Shown: in pieces, positions 15,655 through 23,937 of the stretch
Numbering within the stretch: position 1 is the first letter of the stretch
Layout of the letters: each line of letters starts with the position of its first letter
Assembly (NCBI RefSeq): GCF_015350805.1
Contig: NZ_JADKSG010000001.1
Coordinates: 1,846,513-1,910,512, forward strand
DNA length: 64,000 bases
Source: Herbiconiux sp. VKM Ac-1786
GTDB lineage: Bacteria > Actinomycetota > Actinomycetes > Actinomycetales > Microbacteriaceae
Direction: 5' to 3'
Notes under the pieces: generated by a model
What the model saw: only the letters and a program-made list of their open reading frames with translations
The model's database searches: none
What the model was told of the DNA's origin: nothing
Position numbers and translations under genes: made by a program

Positions 15655-16245
15655 ATGAGCCCCGCACTGCACATCACCGGAGACGCCGCCGCCGACGAGC
15701 TGCTCTCGACCGACCCGCTCGCCCTGCTCGTGGGCATGCTGCTCGACCAGCAGATCGCGATGGAGGCGGCCTTCGAGGGGCCGAAGAAGATCCGTGACCG
15801 CATCGACGGGCCGTTCACGGCGAAGAACCTCGCGTCCTACGATCCGGATGCCCTCGTCGAGGTGTTCCGCCAGACCCCCGCCGTGCACCGGTACCCGGGA
15901 TCGATGGCCGGGCGGGTGCAGGCGCTCGCCGCGGCGCTCGTCGACGACTGGAACGGCGACGCCGCCGCACTCTGGGCCGATGTGTCCGACGGGAAGGCGC
16001 TGCTGAAGCGGCTCGAGGCGCTGCCCGGCTACGGGGCGCAGAAGGCGCGAATCTTCGTGGCGCTGCTGGGCAAGCAGTACGGCGTCACGCCCGAGGGCTG
16101 GCGCGAGGCCGCCGGGCCCTATGGGGAGGAGGGCTCGCACCGCTCGGTCGCCGACATCGTCGACGCCGACTCGCTCACGCGGGTGCGCGAGACGAAGCGG
16201 GCCGCGAAGGCGGAGGCAAAAGCGGCGAAGGCGTCGAAGGGCTGA
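15655..16245 (+). CDS. HhH-GPD family base-excision DNA repair protein
   Basis: 196 aa. The HhH-GPD fold is indicated by LVGMLLDQQIAMEAAFEGP near residue 25 and the helix-hairpin-helix LEALPGYGAQKARIFVALLG near 125. It resembles DNA glycosylases of the EndoIII/AlkA class but is short, lacks a C-terminal Fe-S cysteine cluster, and ends in an Ala/Lys-rich tail (RAAKAEAKAAKASKG). Members of this actinobacterial group are annotated as base-excision repair proteins without a defined lesion. CATGAT lies 6 nt before the ATG and GGAGG only 1 nt before it, so a leaderless start is more plausible. Its 3' end overlaps the convergent yczE-like gene by 71 bp. Confidence 0.82.
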   Translation: MSPALHITGDAAADELLSTDPLALLVGMLLDQQIAMEAAFEGPKKIRDRIDGPFTAKNLASYDPDALVEVFRQTPAVHRYPGSMAGRVQALAAALVDDWNGDAAALWADVSDGKALLKRLEALPGYGAQKARIFVALLGKQYGVTPEGWREAAGPYGEEGSHRSVADIVDADSLTRVRETKRAAKAEAKAAKASKG

Positions 16246-16918
16246 CCGGCCCGGCCGCAGCGGGCCCGGCGGCGTCCGCCACCTCCAGCGCGGCGCCGGC
16301 CGCCACCGGCGCATTCCGCGCCGGCGCCTTCCGCCCCGCGAGCAGCGGCAGCGTCACCCCGCAGAGCGGTCCGATCAGCAGCGCGAACGCGAGCGTGCCG
16401 AGCCCCACGTCGCCGCCGAGCAGCCAGCCGGCGCCGAGCACGGTGGCCTCGACCAGCGTGCGGCCGAGCCAGATCGGCCAGCCGAGCCGGGCGTGCAGCC
16501 CCGTCATCAGCCCGTCGCGCGGGCCCGGCCCGAACCGCGCCCCGATGTAGAGCCCGCTCGCCACCGCGAGTAGCAGCAGCCCGGCCGTGAACGACAGCAC
16601 CTGCAGCGTCAGCGAGCCGGGCACGGGCAGGAGCCACAGCCCGAGCTCCATGAACGGGCCGAGCAGCAGCACGTTCAGCACGGTGCCGAGGCCGGGGCGC
16701 TGCCGCAGCGGGATCCACAGCAGCAGCACCGCGAGCCCGATCAGGTTCGTCAGCAGGCCGATCGACAGCCCGGTGCTGCGCGAGATGCCCTGCGAGAACA
16801 CCGTCCACGGGTCGATGCCGATCGCGCCCCGGATCATCAGGGCCTCGGCGAAGCCGTAGAGGGCGAGGCCGACGAGGAGACGGAGCAGGCGAAAGGTCAT
16901 GAAGAGATCCAATCGCAT
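16175..16918 (-). CDS. YczE/YyaS-like membrane protein
   Basis: 247 aa, about five transmembrane segments in the first 190 residues, then a low-complexity Ala/Pro tail. Family features are GFAEALMIRGAIGIDPWTVF near residue 22, the GLSIGLLTNLIGL helix and RFGPGPRDGLMTGLHARLG near 128. This matches the YczE family of uncharacterised membrane proteins typically encoded divergently from a MocR-type regulator (YczR), as here. An alternative start is the ATG at 16900. The tail, from about residue 212, is encoded antisense to the end of the HhH-GPD gene, so its exact end is less certain than the membrane part. Confidence 0.82.
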   Translation of the reverse strand: MRLDLFMTFRLLRLLVGLALYGFAEALMIRGAIGIDPWTVFSQGISRSTGLSIGLLTNLIGLAVLLLWIPLRQRPGLGTVLNVLLLGPFMELGLWLLPVPGSLTLQVLSFTAGLLLLAVASGLYIGARFGPGPRDGLMTGLHARLGWPIWLGRTLVEATVLGAGWLLGGDVGLGTLAFALLIGPLCGVTLPLLAGRKAPARNAPVAAGAALEVADAAGPAAAGPVSPSTPSPLLPPPSRPASSRAPA

Positions 16919-16955
16919 GATTGGCCTCGACCCGCCATGCCAATCGCGCTAAAGT
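16909..16955. promoter_or_regulatory. yczE/mocR intergenic region with three CCAATC/GATTGG repeats
   Basis: CCAATC at 16909-16914, its inverse GATTGG at 16919-16924 and CCAATC again at 16940-16945 lie around the two divergent starts. TAAAGT (16950-16955) is the -10 box of the plus-strand regulator, 6 nt before its ATG, so that mRNA is leaderless. The repeats are the best candidates for the MocR binding sites. Confidence 0.6.
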
Positions 16956-16961
16956 GGCGCC

Positions 16962-18434
16962 ATGACTGACCCGCGCATCGGTACCCGTGGCCTCATCTCC
17001 CTGCTCGGCGACTGGCGTGGCACCTCGGCCGGTCCGTCCTATCTGGCGCTATTCGACCGCATCCGCCTGCTCGTGCTCGACGGCCGGATCGCCACCGGCA
17101 CCCGGCTCCCCGCCGAGCGCGATCTCGCCCAGGCGCTCGGCGTCAGCCGCACGATGGTCTCGGGCGCCTATCGCGAGCTGCGCGACGCCGGCTACACCTC
17201 GAGCGTGCGGGGCTCGGGCAGCGTCACCCGGCTGCCGGGCCGCGCGCCCGTGGCGGGCACCGACGAGTCGGGTGACTTCATCGACTTCTCCAAGGCCACC
17301 GCCCCCGCGCATCCGGCCCTGCACGGCGCCACCCTGCGGGTGATGGACGAGTTCGCCCGCGAGCTCGGCGGCACCGGCATCGACCCGTTCGGCTCGATGA
17401 CCCTCCGTCAGGCGGTCGCCGACCGCTACACGGCGCGCGGTCTGCCCACGAGCGTCGAGCAGGTGATGATCACGATCGGCGCCCAGCACGCGATCTCGCT
17501 GCTCGCCCGCACCCTGCTCTCCCGCGGCGATCGCGCCGTCGTCGAGCTGCCGAGCTATCCGCACGCCTACGAGGCGCTGCGGGCCGCCGGCGCGCGCTTC
17601 GTGCCCGTGACGGTCTCGGCCCGCGGCAGCGGCGCCGCCCCCGAGGGCCTGCACGGCTGGGACGCCGCCGGCCTCGAGCAGGCCTTCGCCCGCACCAGCC
17701 CGACGCTGGCCTACCTGATGCCCGACTTCCACAACCCGACGGGCGAGTCGATGCCCGCCGAGCTGCGCACGACGGTGCTGGCCGACGCCTCCCGGCAGGG
17801 CACCCTCGTGCTGGTCGACGAGACCACCGCCGAGCTCGACATCGACCGCGCCGAGTCGTTCCTGCCGTTCGCGGCCTACGGCGACGCCGGCACCGCCGCC
17901 TCGGCCGTGCTGATCGGGTCGGTCGGCAAGACGGTCTGGGCCGGGCTCCGGGTGGGCTGGGTGCGGGCCGAGCCGGCGATCATCCGCAAGCTGGCGGGCG
18001 CGCGCTTCGCCGGGGACCTCGGCACCCCCGTGCTCGAGCAGCTGATCGTCGCGGACCTGCTGCGCGACTTCGACCAGGTGCTCGCCGGGCGCTCGGCGCA
18101 GCTGCGCGAGGGCCGCGAGACCCTGCTCCGGATGCTCGCCCAGAACTTCCCCACCTGGCAGGTGCCGCCCGTCGACGGCGGCCTCGCCGCCTGGGTGAAC
18201 CTCGGCGCCCCCGTCAGCTCGCAGCTCGCCCTCGCCGCGCGCACGGAGGGGCTGCTCATCACGGCGGGCCCCCGCTTCGGCCTCGACGGAGCGTTCGAGC
18301 GCTTCCTCCGCGTGCCGATCATCCACCGCCCGGGCGACATCGAGCGCGGCGTGCACGCGCTCCGCGCCGCGTGGGGCGCGGTCTCCCGCGCCCCCCACTA
18401 CGCCCCCGCCGACCTCTACTCCGAGGTCGTCTAG
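16962..18434 (+). CDS. MocR-type (GntR-HTH/aminotransferase) transcriptional regulator, YczR-like
   Basis: 490 aa. Residues about 25-100 are a GntR winged HTH (LFDRIRLLVLDGRIATGTRL, then ERDLAQALGVSRTMVSGAYR). Residues about 125-475 are a fold-type I aminotransferase domain with VELPSYPHAYEALRAAG, YLMPDFHNPTGESMPAE and the PLP-binding lysine in GSVGKTVWAGLRVGW near residue 322. Such proteins use PLP as a sensor rather than as an enzyme. The divergent yczE-like gene 44 bp away is the usual target of this subgroup. Translation starts at the ATG 6 nt downstream of a TAAAGT box. Confidence 0.92.
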   Translation: MTDPRIGTRGLISLLGDWRGTSAGPSYLALFDRIRLLVLDGRIATGTRLPAERDLAQALGVSRTMVSGAYRELRDAGYTSSVRGSGSVTRLPGRAPVAGTDESGDFIDFSKATAPAHPALHGATLRVMDEFARELGGTGIDPFGSMTLRQAVADRYTARGLPTSVEQVMITIGAQHAISLLARTLLSRGDRAVVELPSYPHAYEALRAAGARFVPVTVSARGSGAAPEGLHGWDAAGLEQAFARTSPTLAYLMPDFHNPTGESMPAELRTTVLADASRQGTLVLVDETTAELDIDRAESFLPFAAYGDAGTAASAVLIGSVGKTVWAGLRVGWVRAEPAIIRKLAGARFAGDLGTPVLEQLIVADLLRDFDQVLAGRSAQLREGRETLLRMLAQNFPTWQVPPVDGGLAAWVNLGAPVSSQLALAARTEGLLITAGPRFGLDGAFERFLRVPIIHRPGDIERGVHALRAAWGAVSRAPHYAPADLYSEVV

Positions 18435-18435
18435 G

Positions 18436-18491
18436 CCGGGTCGCGCAAAGGGCCCTTCCGCCGCGCGCGAAGGGCCCTTTGCGCGACCCGG
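18436..18491. terminator. 23-bp perfect hairpin, bidirectional terminator
   Basis: Positions 18436-18458 are perfectly complementary to 18469-18491 with a 10-nt loop. The stem begins 2 nt after the MocR stop and lies between two convergent genes, so it can serve both. Confidence 0.85.
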
Positions 18492-18538
18492 GCGGCGCGG
18501 ACGTGCGGGTGCGGGGGTGGGGAGTGTGGGTGCGCGGG

Positions 18539-20695
18539 TCAGTGCGCGGTCACGCGCAGCACGAGGGACTGCTCGGGGGCGAGCAGGGGCATGGGCAGGC
18601 CCACGAGGGCGAGCTGGCGGCCGGTGGCCGTGACGCCGCCGTCGAGCCACCAGGGCGGCGGAGCATCCTGGATCAGGCGCGGACCGCCGCCGAGCAGCAC
18701 CGGCTCGACCCGGTAGCTCAGCGAATCGTCGAGCCCGGGCAGCGTCACCGGGGCGGGGACGGCCTCGCGGGTCGCGGCCACCGTGACGACCGCGAACAGC
18801 CCGTGCGAGCGGTCGGGCGCCACGACGCCGTGCGTCCAGAGCGCGGGGTCGGGCCCGTCGGCGCGCACGGTCGTTCCGGTGCGCAGCAGCTCGCGCGAGG
18901 CCTTGTAGACCTCGATCCAGTGGGCGACGGCCGCGCGCTCCTCGGCGCTCGCGCGGGTGAGGTCCCACTCGATGCCGGCGTGGCCGAAGAGCGCGGTCGC
19001 CAGCCGGAACGACAGCTCGTGCGTGCGCCCGGTGGTGTGCGCGGTGGCGGCGCCGAGGTGCGCGCCGAAGCACTCGGGCGGCACCACGAGCGAGGTGAAG
19101 CGGTGGATGCCCTGCCGCTCCAGCGGGTCGTTGGTGTCGCTCGGCCAGACGCGGTCGGTGCGCGCCATCACGCCGAGGTCGACGCGTCCGCCGCCGGAGG
19201 AGCACGATTCGATCTCGAGTCCCGGGAAGCGCTCGCGCAGCGCGTCCATCAGCCGGTAGCTCGCCGCGGTCTGCCGGTGGGCCGATCCGCCGAGCAGGTC
19301 GCGGTTCTGATCCCACTTGAGGTAGGCGATCGGGTACTCCCGCAGCAGCGTGACGAGCTGGCCGAGCACGTGCTCGAAGGCCGCCGGGTTCGCGAGGTCG
19401 AGCACGTGCTGCCAGCGCCACGAGACGGGCGCGGGCGCGGGCGCGGGCGAGGCGGGGTCGCCGGCGGCAGCGCCGGGCTCCAGCCCGATCACCCACTCCG
19501 GATGCGCGCGCGCCACCTCGGAGTCGAGGCTCACCATCTCGGGCTCCACCCACAGCCCGAAGTCCATCCCGAGCGTGGTCACGTGGTCGATCAGCGGATG
19601 CAGCCCGGCCGGCCACTTCTCGGGGTCGACGACCCAGTCGCCGAGGGCGCGGCGGTCGTCGGTTCGGCCGAGCATCCACCCGTCGTCGAGCACGAAGCGC
19701 TCGACCCCGACCGAGGCGGCCGCGTCGGCGAGGGCCTCGAGGCGCTCGAGGTCGTGGTCGAAGTAGACGGCCTCCCAGGTGTTGAGCATCACCTTCCGCG
19801 GCTCGGTGCCGGTCGGCGACTGGGCGCGGGCGTGCGCGTGCAGGCGAGCCGTGAGGCCGTCGAGGCCCTGGTCGGAGTGCGCCGCAACCAGCGACGGGGA
19901 GCGGTACCGCTCGCCCGGGGCCAGCACGATCTCGCCGGGCGAGAGCAGCTCGCCGCCGCCGAGCGACTGCCGGCCGGTGGCCGAGGCCTCGGCGAACAGG
20001 CGCTTGTCGCCCGACCAGGCGAGGTGCACCGCCCAGACCTCGCCCGAGCGGAAGCCGAAGCCCGGCGTGCCGGCCACCAGCAGGAAGGCGTCGTCGTGAC
20101 CGGGCCGGCCGTGCCGGCTCTCGCGCAGCCAGGTGCCGTGCTCCATCGCGCGGCGCTGCGGCTGCCGCTCGCGCGGCCAGCGTCCGCTGAAGTCGAGCAG
20201 CTCGCGGGCGCGGCCGGGCAGCGGCAACGCGAGCTCGAGGGTGTCGAGCGCGAAGGGGGTGTCGCCGAGGTTCTGCACGGCGGCGCGGCTCTGCAGCACG
20301 CCGTGCGGGGTCAGTTCGAGGTCGATCTCGACGCGCACCGGATGCCCGGCGGCACCGCGCGGCACGAGCACCACGCGCACCGCGCTGGGGCTCAGTACCT
20401 CGACCGCCTCGAGGCGCAGCGCCGCGGGCGCTCCGCCGGGCAGGCCGAAGCCGGCGAGACCGGGGCGGGACGAGCATCCGTCGACCACCGCGGGGAGAAG
20501 AGAGGGCCGGGAGGGCTCGTCGATCGAGCTCGGCCCCACGGCCGGCACGAGCGAGTCGGCGAACGACTCCAGCTCGGCGGGGGAGAGGGCGCCCAGGTCG
20601 GCGCCCCAGTGCAGGACGGCGGGCACCGCCGTGCCGCGGGCGTCCAGCACGATGCTGGAGCCCGCGGCACGGAGGTGGTGGATCGCTGAGGTCAC
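18539..20695 (-). CDS. Alpha-galactosidase, glycoside hydrolase family 36
   Basis: 718 aa from the GTG at 20695, overlapping the binding-protein stop as GTGA. Residues about 1-280 form the N-terminal beta-sandwich; the (beta/alpha)8 barrel carries LNTWEAVYFDHDLERLE near 300, FVLDDGWMLGR near 330, the nucleophile aspartate in YLKWDQNRDLLGG near 460, CSSGGGRVDLGVMARTDRVW near 490 and the acid/base aspartate in SDTNDPLERQG near 517. A short C-terminal beta domain follows. No signal peptide: it hydrolyses imported alpha-galactosides such as raffinose or melibiose in the cytoplasm. It is the last gene of the galactoside operon, downstream of the transporter and the beta-galactosidase. Confidence 0.95.
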   Translation of the reverse strand: MTSAIHHLRAAGSSIVLDARGTAVPAVLHWGADLGALSPAELESFADSLVPAVGPSSIDEPSRPSLLPAVVDGCSSRPGLAGFGLPGGAPAALRLEAVEVLSPSAVRVVLVPRGAAGHPVRVEIDLELTPHGVLQSRAAVQNLGDTPFALDTLELALPLPGRARELLDFSGRWPRERQPQRRAMEHGTWLRESRHGRPGHDDAFLLVAGTPGFGFRSGEVWAVHLAWSGDKRLFAEASATGRQSLGGGELLSPGEIVLAPGERYRSPSLVAAHSDQGLDGLTARLHAHARAQSPTGTEPRKVMLNTWEAVYFDHDLERLEALADAAASVGVERFVLDDGWMLGRTDDRRALGDWVVDPEKWPAGLHPLIDHVTTLGMDFGLWVEPEMVSLDSEVARAHPEWVIGLEPGAAAGDPASPAPAPAPVSWRWQHVLDLANPAAFEHVLGQLVTLLREYPIAYLKWDQNRDLLGGSAHRQTAASYRLMDALRERFPGLEIESCSSGGGRVDLGVMARTDRVWPSDTNDPLERQGIHRFTSLVVPPECFGAHLGAATAHTTGRTHELSFRLATALFGHAGIEWDLTRASAEERAAVAHWIEVYKASRELLRTGTTVRADGPDPALWTHGVVAPDRSHGLFAVVTVAATREAVPAPVTLPGLDDSLSYRVEPVLLGGGPRLIQDAPPPWWLDGGVTATGRQLALVGLPMPLLAPEQSLVLRVTAH

Positions 20696-22026
20696 TTCGC
20701 GACGGGGATGCTCTGCGCCTCGAGAGCGGAGATGGTCTTCTCCTGGCCGTTCTTCAGCGCCTCGGTGAGGGTGCCGGAGCCGCCCAGCACGCCGCCGAAG
20801 CCGTCAGCCACGTCGGCGTAGGTCTGGGTCATGGTGGGCCCCCAGGTGAAGTCGGGGTTCACCTCGCCCGAGGCCTCGGCGAAGACGTCGTAGATGGCCT
20901 GGTCGCCGTAGAAGGGCACGCCGTCGGCGAGCACGGGCAGGGTCAGCCCGTCCTTCGTGGCGGGGTAGAGGTTGGCCTCCTGGTTCAGCGCGGTCAGCGC
21001 CTCGGGGTCGGTGTTCAGCCACAGGGCGAACTTCGTCGCCTCGTAGGGGTGCTCGCTGCCCTTCAGCACGGCGGTCGAGGATCCGCCCCAGTTGCCCGCG
21101 GCCTTCTCGCCGGCGTTCCACTGCGGCATCGGCGCGACGGCCCAGTTGCCCGAGGTGTCGGGGGCGCCGGTCGAGATGGAGTTCGCACCCCAGACGGCCG
21201 AGATCCAGGTCCAGTCGGAACCGGTGTTGTAGGCGTTGTTCCACTCGTCGGTCCAGGCCGGGACCTTGGAGACGAGGTCGTCGCCGATCAGGCCCTGCCA
21301 GTAGTCGGCGACCTTGGCCGACTCGGGGGAGTCGAGGGTCACGTTCCAGGCATCGCCGGAGTTGCTGAACCACTGGCCGCCCGCCTGCCAGACGAGGCCG
21401 GCGAACCAGTTCACGTCGTTCTGCGGGAAGTTGGTGATGTAGCCGCCCTGCGCGCGGATCTTCTCGGCGGCCGCCTGGTACTCGTCCCAGGTGGTCGGCA
21501 CGGGGATGCCGGCCTTCTCGAACAGGTCCTTGCGGTAGTACATGGCCATGGGGCCGGTGTCCTGCGGCACGGCGTAGACCGCGTCGTCCTCGCCGAAGGT
21601 GACCTGGTTCCAGGTCCAGTCGATGAACTGGTCCTTCGAGTCGAGCACGCCGTCGCAGGCCGCGATGTTCTCGAGGCCGTCCTGCACGCGGAAGTTCGGC
21701 AGCGCGTCGTACTCGATCTGGCCGAGGTCGGGGGCGTTGCCGGCCTCGAGCTGGTTGAAGAAGTTCTTGTAGGTGCCGCCGTTGCCGTTCGGGCCGGTCT
21801 GCACGGTGACCTGGATGTCGGGGTTCTTCTCGTTCCAGAGGTCGACGACCTTGTCGATGCCGGGGATCCAGGAGGTGAAGCTCAGCTCCACCTTCCCGTC
21901 GGCGGGGGCGCAGTCGGCGGCGGCGGAGCCGCTGGAGCCCGAACCGCTGTTCGAGGCGCAGCCGGTGAGCGCCAGGGCGCTGAGCACACCGAGCGCGACG
22001 ATGCGCGTGCTGTTCTTGCGGAGCAT
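20692..22026 (-). CDS. Carbohydrate ABC transporter substrate-binding lipoprotein (CUT1)
   Basis: 444 aa. Signal peptide with lipobox LALTGCAS near residue 20, so it is a lipid-anchored binding protein on the outer face of the membrane. The mature protein is a family 1 extracellular solute-binding protein: LSFTSWIPGIDKVVDLWNEK near 50, NAPDLGQIEYDALPNF near 95, YAVPQDTGPMAMYYRKDLFE near 150 and a Trp-rich cleft (DWTWISAVWGANS). It delivers a galactoside to the two permeases encoded just upstream in the operon. It is separated from the permease by 52 bp, the only real gap in the operon, perhaps to allow higher translation. Confidence 0.93.
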   Translation of the reverse strand: MLRKNSTRIVALGVLSALALTGCASNSGSGSSGSAAADCAPADGKVELSFTSWIPGIDKVVDLWNEKNPDIQVTVQTGPNGNGGTYKNFFNQLEAGNAPDLGQIEYDALPNFRVQDGLENIAACDGVLDSKDQFIDWTWNQVTFGEDDAVYAVPQDTGPMAMYYRKDLFEKAGIPVPTTWDEYQAAAEKIRAQGGYITNFPQNDVNWFAGLVWQAGGQWFSNSGDAWNVTLDSPESAKVADYWQGLIGDDLVSKVPAWTDEWNNAYNTGSDWTWISAVWGANSISTGAPDTSGNWAVAPMPQWNAGEKAAGNWGGSSTAVLKGSEHPYEATKFALWLNTDPEALTALNQEANLYPATKDGLTLPVLADGVPFYGDQAIYDVFAEASGEVNPDFTWGPTMTQTYADVADGFGGVLGGSGTLTEALKNGQEKTISALEAQSIPVAK

Positions 22027-22078
22027 GGTTTCTCTTTCTGTGGGGTGGTGTGGTGCGGAGGTGATGCGGGGAGAGGAG

Positions 22079-23005
22079 CTACTTGACGCTTCCCGAGCCG
22101 AGGCCGCTCTGCCAGAAGCGCTGCAGGCTGAGGAAGGCGATGATCAGCGGGATGATCGAGACGAAGGCGCCGATGATGACGTAGGTGCGGATCTCGGGGA
22201 TCTGGTTGACCTGCGAGTTCCAGGTGTAGAGACCGAGGGTCACCGGGAACAGCGACTCGTCGCGCAGCATGATCAGCGGCAGGAAGAAGTTGTTCCAGAT
22301 CGCCACGAACTGGAACAGGAAGATCGTCACGAGCGCCGGGGTCATCAGCTTGCGGGCGATGGTGAAGAAGGTGCGCACCTCGCCGGAGCCGTCCAGGCGC
22401 GAGGCCTCGAGCAGCTCGTCGGGCACGCTCGCCGAGGCGTAGATGCGGGCGAGGTACACGCCGAACGGGTTCACGAGGCTCGGCAGGAAGACCGACCAGA
22501 AGGTGTTCGTCGCTCCGACCTGGCTGAAGATCAGGAACAGCGGCAGCGCCAGCGCCGTGGCCGGAACGAGCACGCCGCCGAGCACCACGTTGAACACGAG
22601 CTCCCGGCCCGGGAAGCGGTACTTCGCCAGGGCGTAGCCGGCCATGGCCGAGATGACCGTGCCGATCAGGGCGCCGGCTCCGGCGTAGAGCACGCTGTTG
22701 AGCATCCACCGCAGGTAGATGCCGTCGTTGTAGGCGAACAGGTTGCCGATGTTCTGGAACAGGTTGAAGTCGGCCAGCAGGAACCCGTTGGTCGAACCGA
22801 ACTGCTCGCGGCTCTTCGTCGAGGAGACGAACAGCCACCACACGGGAAGTAAGAAGTAGAAGCACGAGACGACCATCACGATCATCGCGGCCGAGCGCGA
22901 CATCAGCTTCTCGCGGGGGGCGCGGGGCTTTCGGTTCGAACGGGATGCGCCGGGCTCGCCCGAGGCGTCGGGCTTGCGGGCGGGGGCGCTCAGGGTCGCG
23001 CTCAT
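22079..23005 (-). CDS. Carbohydrate ABC transporter permease, MalG type
   Basis: 308 aa, six transmembrane segments. The ATG at 23005 overlaps the preceding permease stop (ATGA); the longer upstream reading is a shadow. The coupling (EAA) loop is DELLEASRLDGSGEVRTFF near residue 200, followed by TIARKLMTPALVTIFLFQF. The N-terminal 40 residues are a charged cytoplasmic extension. It pairs with the MalF-type permease to form the translocation pore of the CUT1 importer. No ATPase is encoded in the operon; in actinobacteria CUT1 systems often share a MsiK-type ATPase encoded elsewhere. Confidence 0.93.
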   Translation of the reverse strand: MSATLSAPARKPDASGEPGASRSNRKPRAPREKLMSRSAAMIVMVVSCFYFLLPVWWLFVSSTKSREQFGSTNGFLLADFNLFQNIGNLFAYNDGIYLRWMLNSVLYAGAGALIGTVISAMAGYALAKYRFPGRELVFNVVLGGVLVPATALALPLFLIFSQVGATNTFWSVFLPSLVNPFGVYLARIYASASVPDELLEASRLDGSGEVRTFFTIARKLMTPALVTIFLFQFVAIWNNFFLPLIMLRDESLFPVTLGLYTWNSQVNQIPEIRTYVIIGAFVSIIPLIIAFLSLQRFWQSGLGSGSVK

Positions 23006-23937
23006 TTCTCGGCCTTCCGCTGGGTGAACTTGAGGAACGCGAACGACATCGCGAAGGTGGCGAGGGCCAGCACCACCGACATGGCGGCGGCGAGGTTGAC
23101 GTTCGGCACGGCCGAGGTGGCGTAGACGGCCATGTTCGGTGTGAAGGTGCTCGACACCGAGGAGGTGAAGCTGCGGAACACCTGCGGCTCGGCGAGCAGC
23201 TGCAGCGTTCCGATGATCGAGAAGATCGCGGTGAGCGTGATGGCGGGCACCACGAGCGGGATCTTGATCCGCAGCGCGATCTGCAGCTGGCTGGCCCCGT
23301 CGAGCTTCGCGGCCTCGTAGATCTCGGCCGGGATCGACAGCAGCGAGCTGTAGATGATGAGCATGTTGTAGCCCACGTAGACCCAGGTCACGACGTTCGC
23401 GATCGACCAGAGCACGAAGTCGGGCGAGAGGAACGAGACTTCGCTGGTCAGCGCCGAGAACGGCGAGAGGTTGGGGGAGTAGAGGTAGCCCCACATGATC
23501 GCGGCGATCACCCCGGGCACCGCGTACGGCACGAAGTAGGCCAGGCGGAAGAACTTCTTGCCCTTCACCAGCGGCGAGTCCAGCAGCAGCGCCAGCACCA
23601 GGGCGACGCCCAGCATGACCGGCACCTGCACGACGCCGAAGGCGAGCACCCGGCCGACGGACGACCAGAACGCCTCGTTCTGGAACACGGCGATGTACTG
23701 GGTCAGCCCGCCGAACACCTCGACCGGAGGCCCGAAGGTGCCGTCGCGCTCGACGACGAGCAGCGACTGGTAGACGGCGTAGCCGATGGGCAGCAGGTAG
23801 AACAGCGCGAACAGCACGCCGAAGGGCAGCAGGAAGACGAGCACGGCGCGCGCGTGGGGAACGCGGCGGCGGGGCGTCTTCGCCGGCCGGGCGCCGGCCC
23901 GGGTCGGCGCGGAGGGCGCGATCGAGGGAGCGGTCAC
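23002..23937 (-). CDS. Carbohydrate ABC transporter permease, MalF type
   Basis: 311 aa, six transmembrane segments after a basic N-terminus. The GTG at 23937 overlaps the beta-galactosidase stop (GTGA). The EAA loop is AEIYEAAKLDGASQLQIALR near residue 210, followed by IKIPLVVPAITLT, as in sugar permeases of the MalF class. The signature FFRLAYFVPYAVPGVIAAI near residue 127 is also typical. It is the second gene of the galactoside operon; tight overlap on both sides implies coupled translation with the enzyme upstream and the second permease downstream. Confidence 0.93.
   Translation of the reverse strand: MTAPSIAPSAPTRAGARPAKTPRRRVPHARAVLVFLLPFGVLFALFYLLPIGYAVYQSLLVVERDGTFGPPVEVFGGLTQYIAVFQNEAFWSSVGRVLAFGVVQVPVMLGVALVLALLLDSPLVKGKKFFRLAYFVPYAVPGVIAAIMWGYLYSPNLSPFSALTSEVSFLSPDFVLWSIANVVTWVYVGYNMLIIYSSLLSIPAEIYEAAKLDGASQLQIALRIKIPLVVPAITLTAIFSIIGTLQLLAEPQVFRSFTSSVSSTFTPNMAVYATSAVPNVNLAAAMSVVLALATFAMSFAFLKFTQRKAEK

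Noticed and set aside
17049-20477. A 1142-codon minus-strand open frame crossing the MocR and GH36 region
   Set aside because: It runs antisense through MocR, through the 23-bp terminator and out of frame through GH36; composition is shadow-like.
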